Origin: Alcaligenaceae bacterium
GTDB taxonomy: Bacteria > Pseudomonadota > Gammaproteobacteria > Burkholderiales > Burkholderiaceae_B
DNA length: 64,000 bases
NCBI GenBank assembly: GCA_947380655.1
Contig: CANCRX010000006.1
Location: forward strand, 1-64,000
Reading direction: 5' to 3'
This document shows positions 43,094 through 51,580 of the stretch, piece by piece (the first letter of the stretch is position 1; every line of letters starts with the position of its first letter). The notes under the pieces were generated by a model that searched no databases, had not been told where the DNA came from, and saw nothing but the letters and a program-made list of their open reading frames with translations. The position numbers were made by a program, and so were the translations under genes.

Positions 43094-43777
43094 ATGTACA
43101 AACTAATCGCCTTCGATGCCTACGGAACTTTATTTGACGTCTACTCGATGGGTGTTCTGGCCGAACAACTCTTTCCAGGTCATGGTCAGCCGTTTGCACA
43201 GATGTGGCGAGACCGTCAAATTGATTACACACGACTAGTGACCATGAGTGACCCGAATCCTGAGGGCAGTCAGTACTACCTGCCTTTTTGGGACCTGACG
43301 ATTCGTTCGTTACGCTATGTTTGCAAACGCCTGGCACTTGATCTGACCGCTGACAAAGAAAAGCAGCTAATGGATCAGTACGCCAAGCTGACCGGCTTTG
43401 AGGACAGCTTGAGTGTACTGAGCGCGATTAAACAAAAAGGGCTCTCTACAGCGATTTTGTCCAACGGCAGCAGAGAAATGTTGAAGACCGTCGTGCAGAG
43501 CAATGGCTTGGAGCCATTTCTGGATAAAGTCATCACGATTGAAGAGATCAAATTATTCAAAACGACACCTCAAGCTTACGAATTGCTGTTGAAAAATTTT
43601 CCTGTCACGAAAAACGAAATTCTGTTTGTGTCGAGTAATGCCTGGGATGCTCTTGCTGCAAAATGGTATGGCTTTGATGTGTGTTGGATCAACCGTTTTG
43701 GACATCCTTTTGAGGAACTGGGTGAACAACCCGACTATGAAGGATCTACGCTCACAGATGTGCTGCAGTGTATTTAA
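43094..43777 (+). CDS. Haloacid dehalogenase, type II (L-2-haloacid dehalogenase)
   Basis: HAD enzyme of 227 residues, close to L-DEX in length. The nucleophile is Asp8 in IAFDAYGTLFDVYS. The halide-binding Arg39 is in MWRDRQIDYTRL. SNGS and the Lys/Tyr pair in LFKTTPQAYELL are present, as is the S-x-N-x2-D motif in FVSSNAWDALAAKWYGF. FDVCWINR...PFEELG completes the type II signature. It should hydrolyse short-chain L-2-haloalkanoates with inversion; physiological substrate unknown. It is 85 bp after the flavin-reductase-like gene. No ribosome-binding site is strong. Confidence 0.9.
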   Translation: MYKLIAFDAYGTLFDVYSMGVLAEQLFPGHGQPFAQMWRDRQIDYTRLVTMSDPNPEGSQYYLPFWDLTIRSLRYVCKRLALDLTADKEKQLMDQYAKLTGFEDSLSVLSAIKQKGLSTAILSNGSREMLKTVVQSNGLEPFLDKVITIEEIKLFKTTPQAYELLLKNFPVTKNEILFVSSNAWDALAAKWYGFDVCWINRFGHPFEELGEQPDYEGSTLTDVLQCI

Positions 43778-43804
43778 TCGATCGAGCCCCATGCGTGCAT
43801 TGAG

Positions 43805-44677
43805 ATGATCGAGAAAATTTTAAGTATTACCCTACCTATCTTTGCGATCGTCTTTGCAGGGTTTATGTATGGGAAATATAAAAAACCCATCATGGTGGGC
43901 GCCAATCAAATCGTGATTGATTTGGCATTGCCCTGTTTAATTTTCGTTTCGCTTTCCGCCAAGCAATTCGATTTAAATAGTGCCACCAATTTTGTATTGA
44001 TCGCAACAGCGATCATGTTGCTGTCTGGGCTGCTCGCCTGGCCTTTTGCCCGTTACTCTGGGGCGAGTGCAAAAGCGCTGTTGCCGGTCGTGATGTTTGG
44101 GAATGTAGGACCTATCGGCATCCCCTTGACTTTTTTAGCGTTTGGTTCTGAGGGCCTTGCCTCGGCTGTTTTACTGTTAGTGTTTTCGAACGTGCTGCAG
44201 TTTTCAGTCGGCGTTGGCATCATGAGTGGCCGAGTCGATGCCAAACTCATTTACGCGAGTCCTCTGGTTTGGGCAACGATAGGTGGTGTTTTATGTTCAA
44301 GCCTCCAAATTTCTCTGCCAGCATGGCTGGAAATTTCGTTAACGATGGTAGGCAATATTCTTGTGCCGCTCGCACTGCTCTCCTTAGGGACCAGGCTGGT
44401 TGAGAGTAAGGTCGAACAGCTGAAAGTTGGGGTAATCGGCTCGATTCTCGTGACCCTTTCAAGGTTAATCGTCACGTTTATCCTTTTATCGCTGTTTCCT
44501 TTAGAGCCGATCCAGCGCGGCGCGTTGATCTTATTTGCCGGTCTGCCTCCGGCAATTTTCAACTATATGATCGCTGACCGCTACAAGCAGGAGCCAGAGA
44601 ATGTCGCCTCAGTCATCATCGTTTCGCATTTATTTTCTTTAGGCGTCTTACCGCTGGTGTTGTGGCTGGCTTTGTAA
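43805..44677 (+). CDS. AEC-family (auxin efflux carrier-like) transporter
   Basis: Inner-membrane carrier of 290 residues with about ten hydrophobic segments. Two repeat units of five helices are visible: ILSITLPIFAIVFAGFMYGKY...LALPCLIFVSLSAK, and LPAWLEISLTMVGNILVPLALLSLGTRL. GNVGPIGIPLTFLAFG and LPPAIFNYMIADRY are AEC landmarks (substrate crossover region). Bacterial AEC proteins carry malonate, malate or other organic acids. It lies 27 bp after the dehalogenase, consistent with import or export of a dehalogenation substrate or product; this link is inference. Confidence 0.88.
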   Translation: MIEKILSITLPIFAIVFAGFMYGKYKKPIMVGANQIVIDLALPCLIFVSLSAKQFDLNSATNFVLIATAIMLLSGLLAWPFARYSGASAKALLPVVMFGNVGPIGIPLTFLAFGSEGLASAVLLLVFSNVLQFSVGVGIMSGRVDAKLIYASPLVWATIGGVLCSSLQISLPAWLEISLTMVGNILVPLALLSLGTRLVESKVEQLKVGVIGSILVTLSRLIVTFILLSLFPLEPIQRGALILFAGLPPAIFNYMIADRYKQEPENVASVIIVSHLFSLGVLPLVLWLAL

Positions 44678-44770
44678 GCGCTCACGCAATCGCTGCACAG
44701 GCGAAATTCAAGCGCCAAAAAAGGACGCAGCCAGAAGTCTCGCATTGCACATAACAAAGCGATAATTGCC

Positions 44771-44814
44771 GCTCAGATTTTGAGCTGCATAAGGATTGCA
44801 ATGCGTAACGTTAC
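44771..44814 (+). promoter_or_regulatory. Inverted repeats upstream of higB (candidate HigA operator)
   Basis: GCTCA-GATTT-TGAGC (44771-44785) and the perfect 10-bp palindrome GTAACGTTAC (44805-44814) lie in the 60 bases before the higB start. HigA antitoxins usually repress their own operon through palindromes at this place. Which of the two is the true operator cannot be decided from one copy. Confidence 0.4.
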
Positions 44815-44827
44815 ACGATACAATTAA

Positions 44828-45109
44828 ATGATTAAATCCTTTCGACATAAAGGACTTCATCTTTTTTTTGAAACTGGATGCAAAGCTGGGATACAGTCCG
44901 TGCATGCACCACGTCTTTCTAGGATACTTGCCAGACTGAATGAAGCGAATGATGCGCAGGGTATGAATGTGCCTGGCTGGAAACTTCATCCGCTGCAAGG
45001 AAGAAATCTAATAGGACATTTTTCGGTTTGGGTAAATGGAAACTGGCGAATGACCTTTACCTTTGATGACTCGGATGCTGTGTTGGTGGATTATCAGGAT
45101 TATCACTAG
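44828..45109 (+). CDS. higB: HigB-type toxin (RelE/ParE superfamily)
   Basis: A 93-residue toxin starting MIKSFRHKGLHLFFETG. The core HAPRLSRILARLNEANDAQGMNVPGWKLHPLQGRNLIGHFSVWVNGNWRMTFTFDDSDAVLVDYQDYH is the 'plasmid maintenance killer' (HigB/Gp49-like) pattern, with the conserved basic and aromatic NWRMTF near the C-terminus. Relatives cleave mRNA at the ribosome. Toxin-before-antitoxin order is typical for higBA. The antitoxin start lies 5 bases after its stop. Confidence 0.93.
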   Translation: MIKSFRHKGLHLFFETGCKAGIQSVHAPRLSRILARLNEANDAQGMNVPGWKLHPLQGRNLIGHFSVWVNGNWRMTFTFDDSDAVLVDYQDYH

Positions 45110-45113
45110 GAAT

Positions 45114-45434
45114 ATGAAAATGACACGCATGCACAATCCACCTCACCCAGGACTGACGATCCGTGATGACGTATTACCCGCACTGGGATTAAACGTTACA
45201 CAGGCCGCTGAGCAACTTGGCGTGTCACGTGTAGCATTCTCACGAATGATTAACGGTCACGCAGCAATTTCACCAGAAATGGCTTTGCGCATTGAGGTTT
45301 GGCTTGGTGTAGATCGTGGTGGTGAAGCTAGACTCTGGCTTGCGCAACAATCTGTATATGACTTGTGGCAAGCTGCACAACGCTTTCAAGCTAAGCCGAT
45401 GCAAGTAAAACCCGCAGGTCTGAAGGCGGCGTAA
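45114..45434 (+). CDS. higA: HigA-type antitoxin
   Basis: A 106-residue HTH_3/XRE protein. MHNPPHPGLTIRDDVLPALGLNVTQAAEQLGVSRVAFSRMINGHAAISPEMALRIEVWLG is the HigA helix-turn-helix, and a helical tail (RLWLAQQSVYDLWQAAQ) binds the toxin. TAGGA precedes the ATG at 45114; ATG 45120 is an alternative. An upstream frame inside higB is not used. It neutralises HigB and probably represses the operon. Confidence 0.94.
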   Translation: MKMTRMHNPPHPGLTIRDDVLPALGLNVTQAAEQLGVSRVAFSRMINGHAAISPEMALRIEVWLGVDRGGEARLWLAQQSVYDLWQAAQRFQAKPMQVKPAGLKAA

Positions 45435-45440
45435 TATTTT

Positions 45441-46205
45441 TTATAGTGATTCCAGCCAGCCTAGTCCTGCTTCAACCGTTGCACGTGGTTTGTATTCTGC
45501 CCCGATCCAGCCTGTATACCCAAGCTCATCAATACGCTTGAGCACGACGGGATAATTGACCTCACCTTCATCAGGTTCGGCGCGGCTCGGCACTGCAGCA
45601 ATCTGGATATGACCAATATGTGGCATGTAGAGCGCGAGCTTAGTCAGGATGTCTCCCTCTGCTACGCCTACGTGATACACGTCGAACATCAGTTTGATGT
45701 TTGAGCGTCCACATGCCTCGCGAATAGCATTGGAGTGCGCTTGTGTCGAATAGAAATAACTTGGCTTATCCCGCGGATTAATCGCTTCGAGCAAAAGTGT
45801 CATTCCCTTTGGCGCGGCCAGATCGGCAGCCCACTGGAGATTGTTAATCATTGTTTGCGTCGCCGCTGCGCGCTCATGCTCTTCAATCACGCCAGGCATC
45901 ACGTGAATGGCGGTGGCACCCGCAGCTAAACACCACTCCATTGATTGGATGAAAACCTTTTGAAAATCCGCTTCACGTCCAGGTAAAGCTGCCAGACCAG
46001 ATTCGCCAGGATTACCTAAGGGCGTGTTAGCCGCCAGCAGAGTCAACCCTAGGCGCTTGCAGGCGTCTTTTACCGCAACAGGAGATGTGTCATAAGGCCA
46101 ATGCAATTCAATCGCCTTAAAGCCACTTTTTGCCGCACGCTCGATACGTTCAAGCAAGGGAAGAGCCGACCAGAGAAAACCAAGATTTGCTGAAAAGCGT
46201 GCCAT
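45441..46205 (-). CDS. Hydroxypyruvate isomerase-family TIM-barrel protein
   Basis: A 254-residue sugar-isomerase-like (AP endonuclease 2 fold) protein. MARFSANLGFLWSALPLLERIERAAKSGFKAIELHWPYD opens the barrel. TLLLEAINPRDKPSYFYSTQAH contains one catalytic Glu and GWIGAEYKPRATVEAGLGWL the other; HIGHIQIAAVPSRAEPDEGEVNY carries metal and base residues. This is the Hyi/OtnI group, acting on hydroxypyruvate or 2-oxo-tetronate. It starts 14 bp after the fdx stop, at the end of the isc operon. No functional link to Fe-S assembly is known; co-transcription may be incidental. Confidence 0.87.
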   Translation of the reverse strand: MARFSANLGFLWSALPLLERIERAAKSGFKAIELHWPYDTSPVAVKDACKRLGLTLLAANTPLGNPGESGLAALPGREADFQKVFIQSMEWCLAAGATAIHVMPGVIEEHERAAATQTMINNLQWAADLAAPKGMTLLLEAINPRDKPSYFYSTQAHSNAIREACGRSNIKLMFDVYHVGVAEGDILTKLALYMPHIGHIQIAAVPSRAEPDEGEVNYPVVLKRIDELGYTGWIGAEYKPRATVEAGLGWLESL

Positions 46206-46219
46206 GAAAGTGTCCTTGA

Positions 46220-46561
46220 TCAGTGACTTTCTTTTGCGTGATTAATCGTATAGCGTGGAATCTCAATAGTCAGATCAGCGTTGGCAACACGCGCCTGGCA
46301 AGACAAACGAGACTGTGTCGAAAGACCCCAGGCACGGTCCAATAAATCTTCTTCTGAGTCTGAGGCAGGTTCGAGAGAATTAAAGCCCTCTTTCACGATC
46401 ACGTGGCATGTCGTGCAGGCGCAAGATAACTCACACGCGTGTTCAATCTCGATATGGTGATCAAGCATCACGCGACAAATCGAGACACCCTCTGGGGCAT
46501 CCTCAATTACCTTACCGGCTGGACAGACGTCGGGATGTGGCAGAACTGTAATTTTTGGCAT
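46220..46561 (-). CDS. fdx: ISC system 2Fe-2S ferredoxin
   Basis: Electron carrier of Fe-S cluster assembly, 113 residues. The cluster ligands are C43-x5-C49-x2-C52 in HACELSCACTTCHV, with C88 in RLSCQARV. An extra cysteine (C47) lies in the loop. The body MPKITVLPHPDVCPAGKVIEDAPEGVSICRVMLDHHIEIEHAC is typical for adrenodoxin-like Fdx of isc operons. It starts 23 bp after the hscA stop. No iscX gene follows; a Hyi-family gene does. Confidence 0.96.
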   Translation of the reverse strand: MPKITVLPHPDVCPAGKVIEDAPEGVSICRVMLDHHIEIEHACELSCACTTCHVIVKEGFNSLEPASDSEEDLLDRAWGLSTQSRLSCQARVANADLTIEIPRYTINHAKESH

Positions 46562-46584
46562 GTGTCTTTATATCAATCTAAAAA

Positions 46585-48456
46585 TTAACCCACATCATTC
46601 AGTGAGCGACCGGTCAACGCAGCGCGAATGCTTCGATCCATACGCTTTGCGGCAAAATCATCGGTTGCAGCAGAGAGTGATTTAATGGCCTGACGAATCG
46701 CCTCAATATCGTCTGCGGCAGCAACCAAGCGTGTCGACTGCAGTTGCTGTTCGATACGTGTTTGTTCTGCGGCACCTAGCAAGTCCGCATCAGCGGCCAG
46801 AGCTGCCTGGACAGACTCAATCAACTGCGCCGCGTCAACTTGCTGCTCGCGTAACATCCGCATCTGGGCATCATGATCGGCTTGTGCCATCCCCTCGGTG
46901 AGCATGCGCGCGACTTCTTCGTCGCTTAAACCATAGGAGGGTTTGACGGTCACAGAGGCTTCAACACCCGAGGCAAGCTCACGTGCCGTCACGCTCAACA
47001 AGCCATCCGCATCAACTTGAAAGGTCACACGGATACGTGCTGCACCTGCGACCATCGCGGGTATACCGCGCAACTCGAACTTTGCTAAAGAGCGGCAATC
47101 GGAAACCAGATCTCGTTCGCCTTGCACCACATGCACGGCCAGCGCCGTCTGACCATCTTTGAAGGTTGTAAATTCCTGGGCACGCGCAACGGGAATAGTA
47201 CTGTTGCGCGGAATAATGTGTTCGACCAAACCACCCATTGTTTCCATGCCGAGCGTAAGCGGCGTGACATCAAGTAGCAACCAGTCTTCACCCGGATTTC
47301 GGTTGCCCGCCAGCAGATTGGCCTGCAACGCAGCACCTAAGGCAACCACCTGATCAGGATCTAAGTCGGTAAGAGGGTTCGTTCCGAAAAACTGATGGGC
47401 CGCAGTGCGGATCACAGGCATACGCGTAGAGCCACCAACCATCACGACGCCCTTGATATCCGCAATCGTCAGACCAGCGTCTTTCAAAGCACGTCTGGCA
47501 CAGGCCAATGTTTTCTCAACCAGTGGTTGAGCAAGCTTTTCAAATTCTGCGCGACTCAAACTTAGTGCAAACGCGCCGGAGGATAATTTCAGGTGTTCTG
47601 TATGAACCTCACCGTCTTGCGCAGTATCAGTCAGTGCCTCACGTAACAAACGAGCGGCGCTTAACAACGCACGACGATCTGCATGATCAATGTGAGAAAG
47701 TCTGTGTTCAGCAATCGCGCGCTCAACGATCAGTGCATCAAAATCATCACCGCCAAGTGCTGTATCACCGCCGGTTGCAATGACCTCAAAAACACCTCTG
47801 GACAACCGCAGCAAGGACATATCAAAGGTGCCGCCACCGAGGTCATAGACCGCATAAACCCCCTCAGAACCGTGATCCAGACCATATGCAATGGCTGCAG
47901 CGGTGGGTTCATTGAGTAGTCGTAAAACGTTCAATCCTGCCAGACGTGCCGCATCGCGGGTCGCCTGACGCTGTGCATCATCAAAATAGGCCGGGACAGT
48001 AATGACGGCGCCGACCAACGAATCACCGAGCGTACCCTCAGCGACAAATTTTAATTTCTCGAGAATTTTTGCAGCGACTTCGACAGGAGATAAATCCGCG
48101 AACTGGGTATGAATTTTGACCGACTGGGCATCGGGTACAAACTGGTATGGCATACCTGAGGCTTGCGCGTCTTGATAGGATTTTCCCATCAGGCGTTTAA
48201 TAGATACCAGCGTGTCAAGAGGATGGGATGGCTGATAGCTCAGCGCGTCGGCGCCAACATGGGTAACTTTATGACTATCTATATAGACAGCTGAAGCGAC
48301 CAGGCTGTGACCTTTTTCGTCAGGGAGCACCTCAGCCACACTGCTGCGGACCGTTGCAACCAGAGAATGTGTCGTACCTAAGTCAATTCCAACGGCGAGG
48401 CGCCGTTGATGTGGTGCAGGTGATTCACCAGGTTCAGATATCTGCAGTAAGGCCAT
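46585..48456 (-). CDS. hscA: Fe-S assembly Hsp70 chaperone HscA
   Basis: Specialised Hsp70 that, with HscB, releases clusters from IscU. It has 623 residues. The ATPase domain has GIDLGTTHSLVATV, RLLNEPTAAAIAYGLD, VYDLGGGTFDMSLL and VVMVGGSTRMPVIR. The substrate domain includes LLDVTPLTLGMETMGGLVEHIIPRNSTIP, and a helical lid follows. The length is shorter than DnaK, and the gene context fits HscA. The start overlaps the hscB end by 23 bases. Confidence 0.97.
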   Translation of the reverse strand: MALLQISEPGESPAPHQRRLAVGIDLGTTHSLVATVRSSVAEVLPDEKGHSLVASAVYIDSHKVTHVGADALSYQPSHPLDTLVSIKRLMGKSYQDAQASGMPYQFVPDAQSVKIHTQFADLSPVEVAAKILEKLKFVAEGTLGDSLVGAVITVPAYFDDAQRQATRDAARLAGLNVLRLLNEPTAAAIAYGLDHGSEGVYAVYDLGGGTFDMSLLRLSRGVFEVIATGGDTALGGDDFDALIVERAIAEHRLSHIDHADRRALLSAARLLREALTDTAQDGEVHTEHLKLSSGAFALSLSRAEFEKLAQPLVEKTLACARRALKDAGLTIADIKGVVMVGGSTRMPVIRTAAHQFFGTNPLTDLDPDQVVALGAALQANLLAGNRNPGEDWLLLDVTPLTLGMETMGGLVEHIIPRNSTIPVARAQEFTTFKDGQTALAVHVVQGERDLVSDCRSLAKFELRGIPAMVAGAARIRVTFQVDADGLLSVTARELASGVEASVTVKPSYGLSDEEVARMLTEGMAQADHDAQMRMLREQQVDAAQLIESVQAALAADADLLGAAEQTRIEQQLQSTRLVAAADDIEAIRQAIKSLSAATDDFAAKRMDRSIRAALTGRSLNDVG

Positions 48457-48949
48457 CGGTGATCTTTATCAACTTATCAAGAAACATCCACTCGCGAATA
48501 CGAACAGCCGCATCGGCATAACGCTTTTCATCAAGCAGGGATTGTACGTGTGAGGTGGTATTGGACAACGCATCAGCTAATTCATTTTTAAAAGCTAACG
48601 CATCATTGGGATTTGGATGGTCATTTAACTCGTCAAGACGTTCGTGCCACTGCATTTGCTGCATCAAAAACTCAGCTGACATGGCAGTATTCGTCTCCGT
48701 CTGTAAGTCGACACCTTCACGTTCACACATATACCGTGCACGCGAAAGTGGGTCTTTCAGAATACGGTAGGCTTCGTTCGCCCGCGCGCTCCATTGCATC
48801 GCGACGCGCTTCTCGACTGCTGAAGCTGTGGCGAATCGATCGGGATGAACCGCCATCGCCACCCTTTTCCATGCGTTATCGAGTTCAGCAGCATCCAGAC
48901 CGAAGACGTGAGGCAAACTAAAAAGAGCGAAATGATCCTGATCGTTCAC
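48434..48949 (-). CDS. hscB: Fe-S assembly co-chaperone HscB
   Basis: J-domain protein, about 171 residues. The N-terminal J-domain is DHFALFSLPHVFGLDAAELDNAWKRVAMAVHPDRFATA with HPD. The C-terminal helical domain that binds IscU contains SAEFLMQQMQWHERLDEL. No ATG opens the frame. The start is GTG at 48949, or a TTG at 48955 that directly abuts the iscA stop. Either way it is coupled to iscA and overlaps hscA by 23 bases. Confidence 0.95.
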   Translation of the reverse strand: MNDQDHFALFSLPHVFGLDAAELDNAWKRVAMAVHPDRFATASAVEKRVAMQWSARANEAYRILKDPLSRARYMCEREGVDLQTETNTAMSAEFLMQQMQWHERLDELNDHPNPNDALAFKNELADALSNTTSHVQSLLDEKRYADAAVRIREWMFLDKLIKITDGLTADI

Positions 48950-48955
48950 AGACAA

Positions 48956-49279
48956 TTAAACCGTGAACGATTCACCGCAGCCGCAGGTCGCCTTTTCATT
49001 GGGGTTACGGAATTTGAAACCCTCGTTGAGACCTTCACGGGCATAATCCAGTTCAGTACCATTAAGGTAGGAAAGACTTTTAGGATCAATAAACACTTTG
49101 ACGCCAAAGCTTTCGAACATTTGGTCTTCACCCGCAGCCTCGTCAACGTACTCGAGCTTGTATGCCATGCCCGAGCATCCCGTGGTGCGAACACCTAAGC
49201 GCAACCCGATACCGCTTCCGCGCTTTTGCAGGTATTTGCTGATGTGATCAGCAGCCTGCGCAGTAAGAGTGACAGCCAT
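48956..49279 (-). CDS. iscA: Fe-S assembly protein IscA
   Basis: A-type Fe-S carrier of 107 residues. The three conserved cysteines are in GVRTTGCSGMAYKLEYVDE and the C-terminal ATCGCGESFTV (C-G-C). FIDPKSLSYLNGTELDYAREGLNEGFKFRNPNEK is the family core. It starts 5 bp after the iscU stop, in isc operon order. Confidence 0.97.
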   Translation of the reverse strand: MAVTLTAQAADHISKYLQKRGSGIGLRLGVRTTGCSGMAYKLEYVDEAAGEDQMFESFGVKVFIDPKSLSYLNGTELDYAREGLNEGFKFRNPNEKATCGCGESFTV

Positions 49280-49284
49280 GATAA

Positions 49285-49668
49285 TTATCCTGCGTGTTTT
49301 TCTTTGTAGTCGGCGACTGCAGCTTTAATTGCGTCTTCGGCAAGAATAGAGCAGTGAATCTTGACCGGTGGCAATGCGAGCTCCTCAGCAATCTGAGTAT
49401 TTCGGATGGTCAGTGCCTCATCCAGCGTTTTACCCTTGACCCACTCTGTGACCAGTGAGCTCGAGGCAATCGCCGAACCGCAGCCATAGGTTTTAAAACG
49501 TGCATCTTCAATAATACCCGCATCGTTGACACGAATTTGCAGTTTCATCACATCACCACAGGCGGGCGCACCAACCATACCGGTTCCAACGTGATCATCA
49601 CCTTTGTCGAACGTGCCCACATTACGGGGGTTTTCGTAGTGATCCAGTACTTTGTCGCTATAAGCCAT
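49285..49668 (-). CDS. iscU: Fe-S cluster scaffold IscU
   Basis: Scaffold on which IscS and ferredoxin build clusters; 127 residues. The ligands are Cys and Asp in VGAPACGDVMKLQI, Cys in FKTYGCGSAIASSSL, and the LPPVKIHCSILAEDAIKAA segment with the HscA-recognised LPPVK and the last Cys. It starts MAYSDKVLDHYENPRNVGTF. GGAG precedes the ATG. It follows iscS by 22 bp. Confidence 0.98.
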   Translation of the reverse strand: MAYSDKVLDHYENPRNVGTFDKGDDHVGTGMVGAPACGDVMKLQIRVNDAGIIEDARFKTYGCGSAIASSSLVTEWVKGKTLDEALTIRNTQIAEELALPPVKIHCSILAEDAIKAAVADYKEKHAG

Positions 49669-49690
49669 GTTTATTCTCCAACCATTGTGA

Positions 49691-50899
49691 TCAGTGGGCG
49701 GCCCACTGAACCGAATTCAAATCAATACCATCTTTCGCCATTTCCCACAGGGGGGACATATCGCGTAATTTACCAACGCGTGTCTTGAGCAACTCGACAG
49801 CAAAATCAATCTGCTCAATCGTGGTGAAACGACCAATCGTAAAACGGATCGAACTGTGTGCCAGCTCGTCATTGCGGCCCAGAGCACGCAAAACATAGGA
49901 TGGCTCCAGGCTAGCTGAGGTGCATGCGGAACCACTCGAGACCGCCAGTTCTTTGATTGCCATGATCAGGGACTCGCCCTCGACATAATTAAAACTGACA
50001 TTCAGGTTGTGCGGAACACGGTGTTCAAGATCGCCATTCAGATAGACCTCTTCGATCTGGGACAGACCTGCCCACAAACGATCCCGCAACATGCGGACAC
50101 GTTCATTTTCAGTTCCCATTTCGAGTTTTGCCAGAGCAAAACACTCACCCATACCGACGATCTGATGCGTGGCTAATGTGCCTGAACGGAAACCACGCTC
50201 GTGACCGCCGCCGTGCATTTGCGCCTCGATACGGATACGTGGTTTGCGACGCACGTACAGCGCACCGATACCTTTGGGGCCGTATGTTTTGTGCGCACAA
50301 AAAGACATCAAATCGACTTTAAGCGTCTGCAGATCAATGGCAACTTTACCTGTCGCCTGCGCAGCGTCAACGTGAAATATCGTATTGTTTGCGCGGCACA
50401 ACTCGCCCAATGTTGCGATGTCCTGAATTACGCCAATTTCATTATTGACAAACATCACGGAGACAAGAACAGTATCTTTACGCAGAGCAGCCTTGAAAAC
50501 CTCCAGGTCAATCAGACCATTTTCCTGAACGTTCAAGTAAGTCACCTCAAAGCCCTGACGCTCGAGTTCACGGCAAGGGTCGAGCACAGCTTTGTGCTCG
50601 GTTTTGACTGTGATGACGTGTTTGCCACGCTCCGCATAAAAACCGGCGGCGCCTTTGATGGCCAGATTATTGGATTCGGTGGCACCTGAAGTCCAGATAA
50701 TTTCGCGCGGGTCAGCATTCACCAGAGAGGCGACTTGCTCACGGGCATGCTCAACAGCTGCCTCGGCCTCCCAGCCATAGGAATGACTGCGCGAAGCAGG
50801 ATTACCTGCATTTTCATACAACCATGGCACCATCTTGTCGACGACTCGTGGATCAACCGGAGTGGTAGCCGAGTAATCGAAGTAAATGGGACGTGACAT
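49691..50899 (-). CDS. iscS: Cysteine desulfurase IscS
   Basis: PLP enzyme that supplies sulfur from cysteine for Fe-S clusters and tRNA thiolation. It has 402 residues. The PLP lysine lies in SFCAHKTYGPKGIGALYVRR, after the FHVDAAQATGK histidine/aspartate region. The active-site cysteine loop is AVSSGSACTSASLEPSYVLRALG. The ATG at 50899 is chosen because AGGAG lies seven bases before it and IscS starts M-x-x-P-I-Y-x-D-Y. The C-terminus SPLWEMAKDGIDLNSVQWAAH is that of IscS. Confidence 0.98.
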   Translation of the reverse strand: MSRPIYFDYSATTPVDPRVVDKMVPWLYENAGNPASRSHSYGWEAEAAVEHAREQVASLVNADPREIIWTSGATESNNLAIKGAAGFYAERGKHVITVKTEHKAVLDPCRELERQGFEVTYLNVQENGLIDLEVFKAALRKDTVLVSVMFVNNEIGVIQDIATLGELCRANNTIFHVDAAQATGKVAIDLQTLKVDLMSFCAHKTYGPKGIGALYVRRKPRIRIEAQMHGGGHERGFRSGTLATHQIVGMGECFALAKLEMGTENERVRMLRDRLWAGLSQIEEVYLNGDLEHRVPHNLNVSFNYVEGESLIMAIKELAVSSGSACTSASLEPSYVLRALGRNDELAHSSIRFTIGRFTTIEQIDFAVELLKTRVGKLRDMSPLWEMAKDGIDLNSVQWAAH

Positions 50900-50944
50900 G
50901 TGAAACTCCTGATCAAGCAAAAGCTAAAAAATTAAATAATGTGG

Positions 50945-51460
50945 TCAAGCCACAGCAGCGGGTGTTGGTTTAATCGTGGAACCCGGGACATTGACCCGCA
51001 CGGCAGTTCCAGCGCTCTGATTGACCTCTTGGAGCTGTTTCATGCGCTGCTGATCAACCAGATCCTGCAATGACACGGAATCCAGAAAATCAACCATTTT
51101 ACGGTTCAAGGTGGACCAGAGTTCATGGGTCATGCAAATGCCTGGTTTGCCATCTGTACCACTAGTACAGTCTGTTTTTCCAGCACAATTAGTCGCATCG
51201 AGCGGCTCATCCACGGCGAAAATGATGTCTGCGACAGTGATATTTCTGGCGAGCCTGGCCAATGTATAGCCGCCACCTGGGCCGCGCACACTTTCGACCA
51301 ACTCATGACGGCGTAATTTGCCGAAAAGCTGTTCCAAATATGAAAGGGAAATGTTTTGACGCTGACTGATCGCAGAAAGCGTGACTGGACCGCTTTGCTG
51401 ACGCAAAGCAAGGTCAATCATGGCTGTTACAGCAAATCGTCCTTTGGTGGTGAGCCGCAT
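50945..51460 (-). CDS. iscR: Fe-S cluster regulator IscR
   Basis: Rrf2-family repressor with a 2Fe-2S cluster, 171 residues. The winged helix is MRLTTKGRFAVTAMIDLALRQQSGPVTLSAISQRQNISLSYLEQLFGKLRRHELVESVRGPGGGY. The cluster ligands are C92, C98 and C109, with H112, in the CAGKTDC...GICMTHELW region. The last cysteine is five residues later than in E. coli IscR (C104). Holo-IscR represses its own operon when Fe-S status is good. AAGGAC precedes the ATG. It is first in the iscRSUA-hscBA-fdx operon. Confidence 0.97.
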   Translation of the reverse strand: MRLTTKGRFAVTAMIDLALRQQSGPVTLSAISQRQNISLSYLEQLFGKLRRHELVESVRGPGGGYTLARLARNITVADIIFAVDEPLDATNCAGKTDCTSGTDGKPGICMTHELWSTLNRKMVDFLDSVSLQDLVDQQRMKQLQEVNQSAGTAVRVNVPGSTIKPTPAAVA

Positions 51461-51491
51461 GACAGTGTCCTTTTTTAAATAAGCAGTCGCT

Positions 51492-51545
51492 TACCCGACT
51501 AAACAGCTCAAGTATAAACCAATCCCGACTAAATAACTAGGGTTT
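51492..51545 (-). promoter_or_regulatory. iscR promoter with two IscR-type binding sites
   Basis: Read leftward, TTTAGTCGGG occurs twice (51524-51533 and 51494-51503), 30 bases apart. The second is within TTGAGCTGTTTAGTCGGGTA, close to the type 1 IscR site (TTGAC...AGTCGGGTA). The first lies in TAGTTATTTAGTCGGGATT. Between them a -10-like TATACT (51511-51516) has TAGTTA 17 bases upstream (51534-51539). Both sites overlap the core promoter, as expected for autorepression. Confidence 0.7.
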
Positions 51546-51580
51546 ACCTTAAAAAGTCTTTTTATGAACCAATCAGTCGT

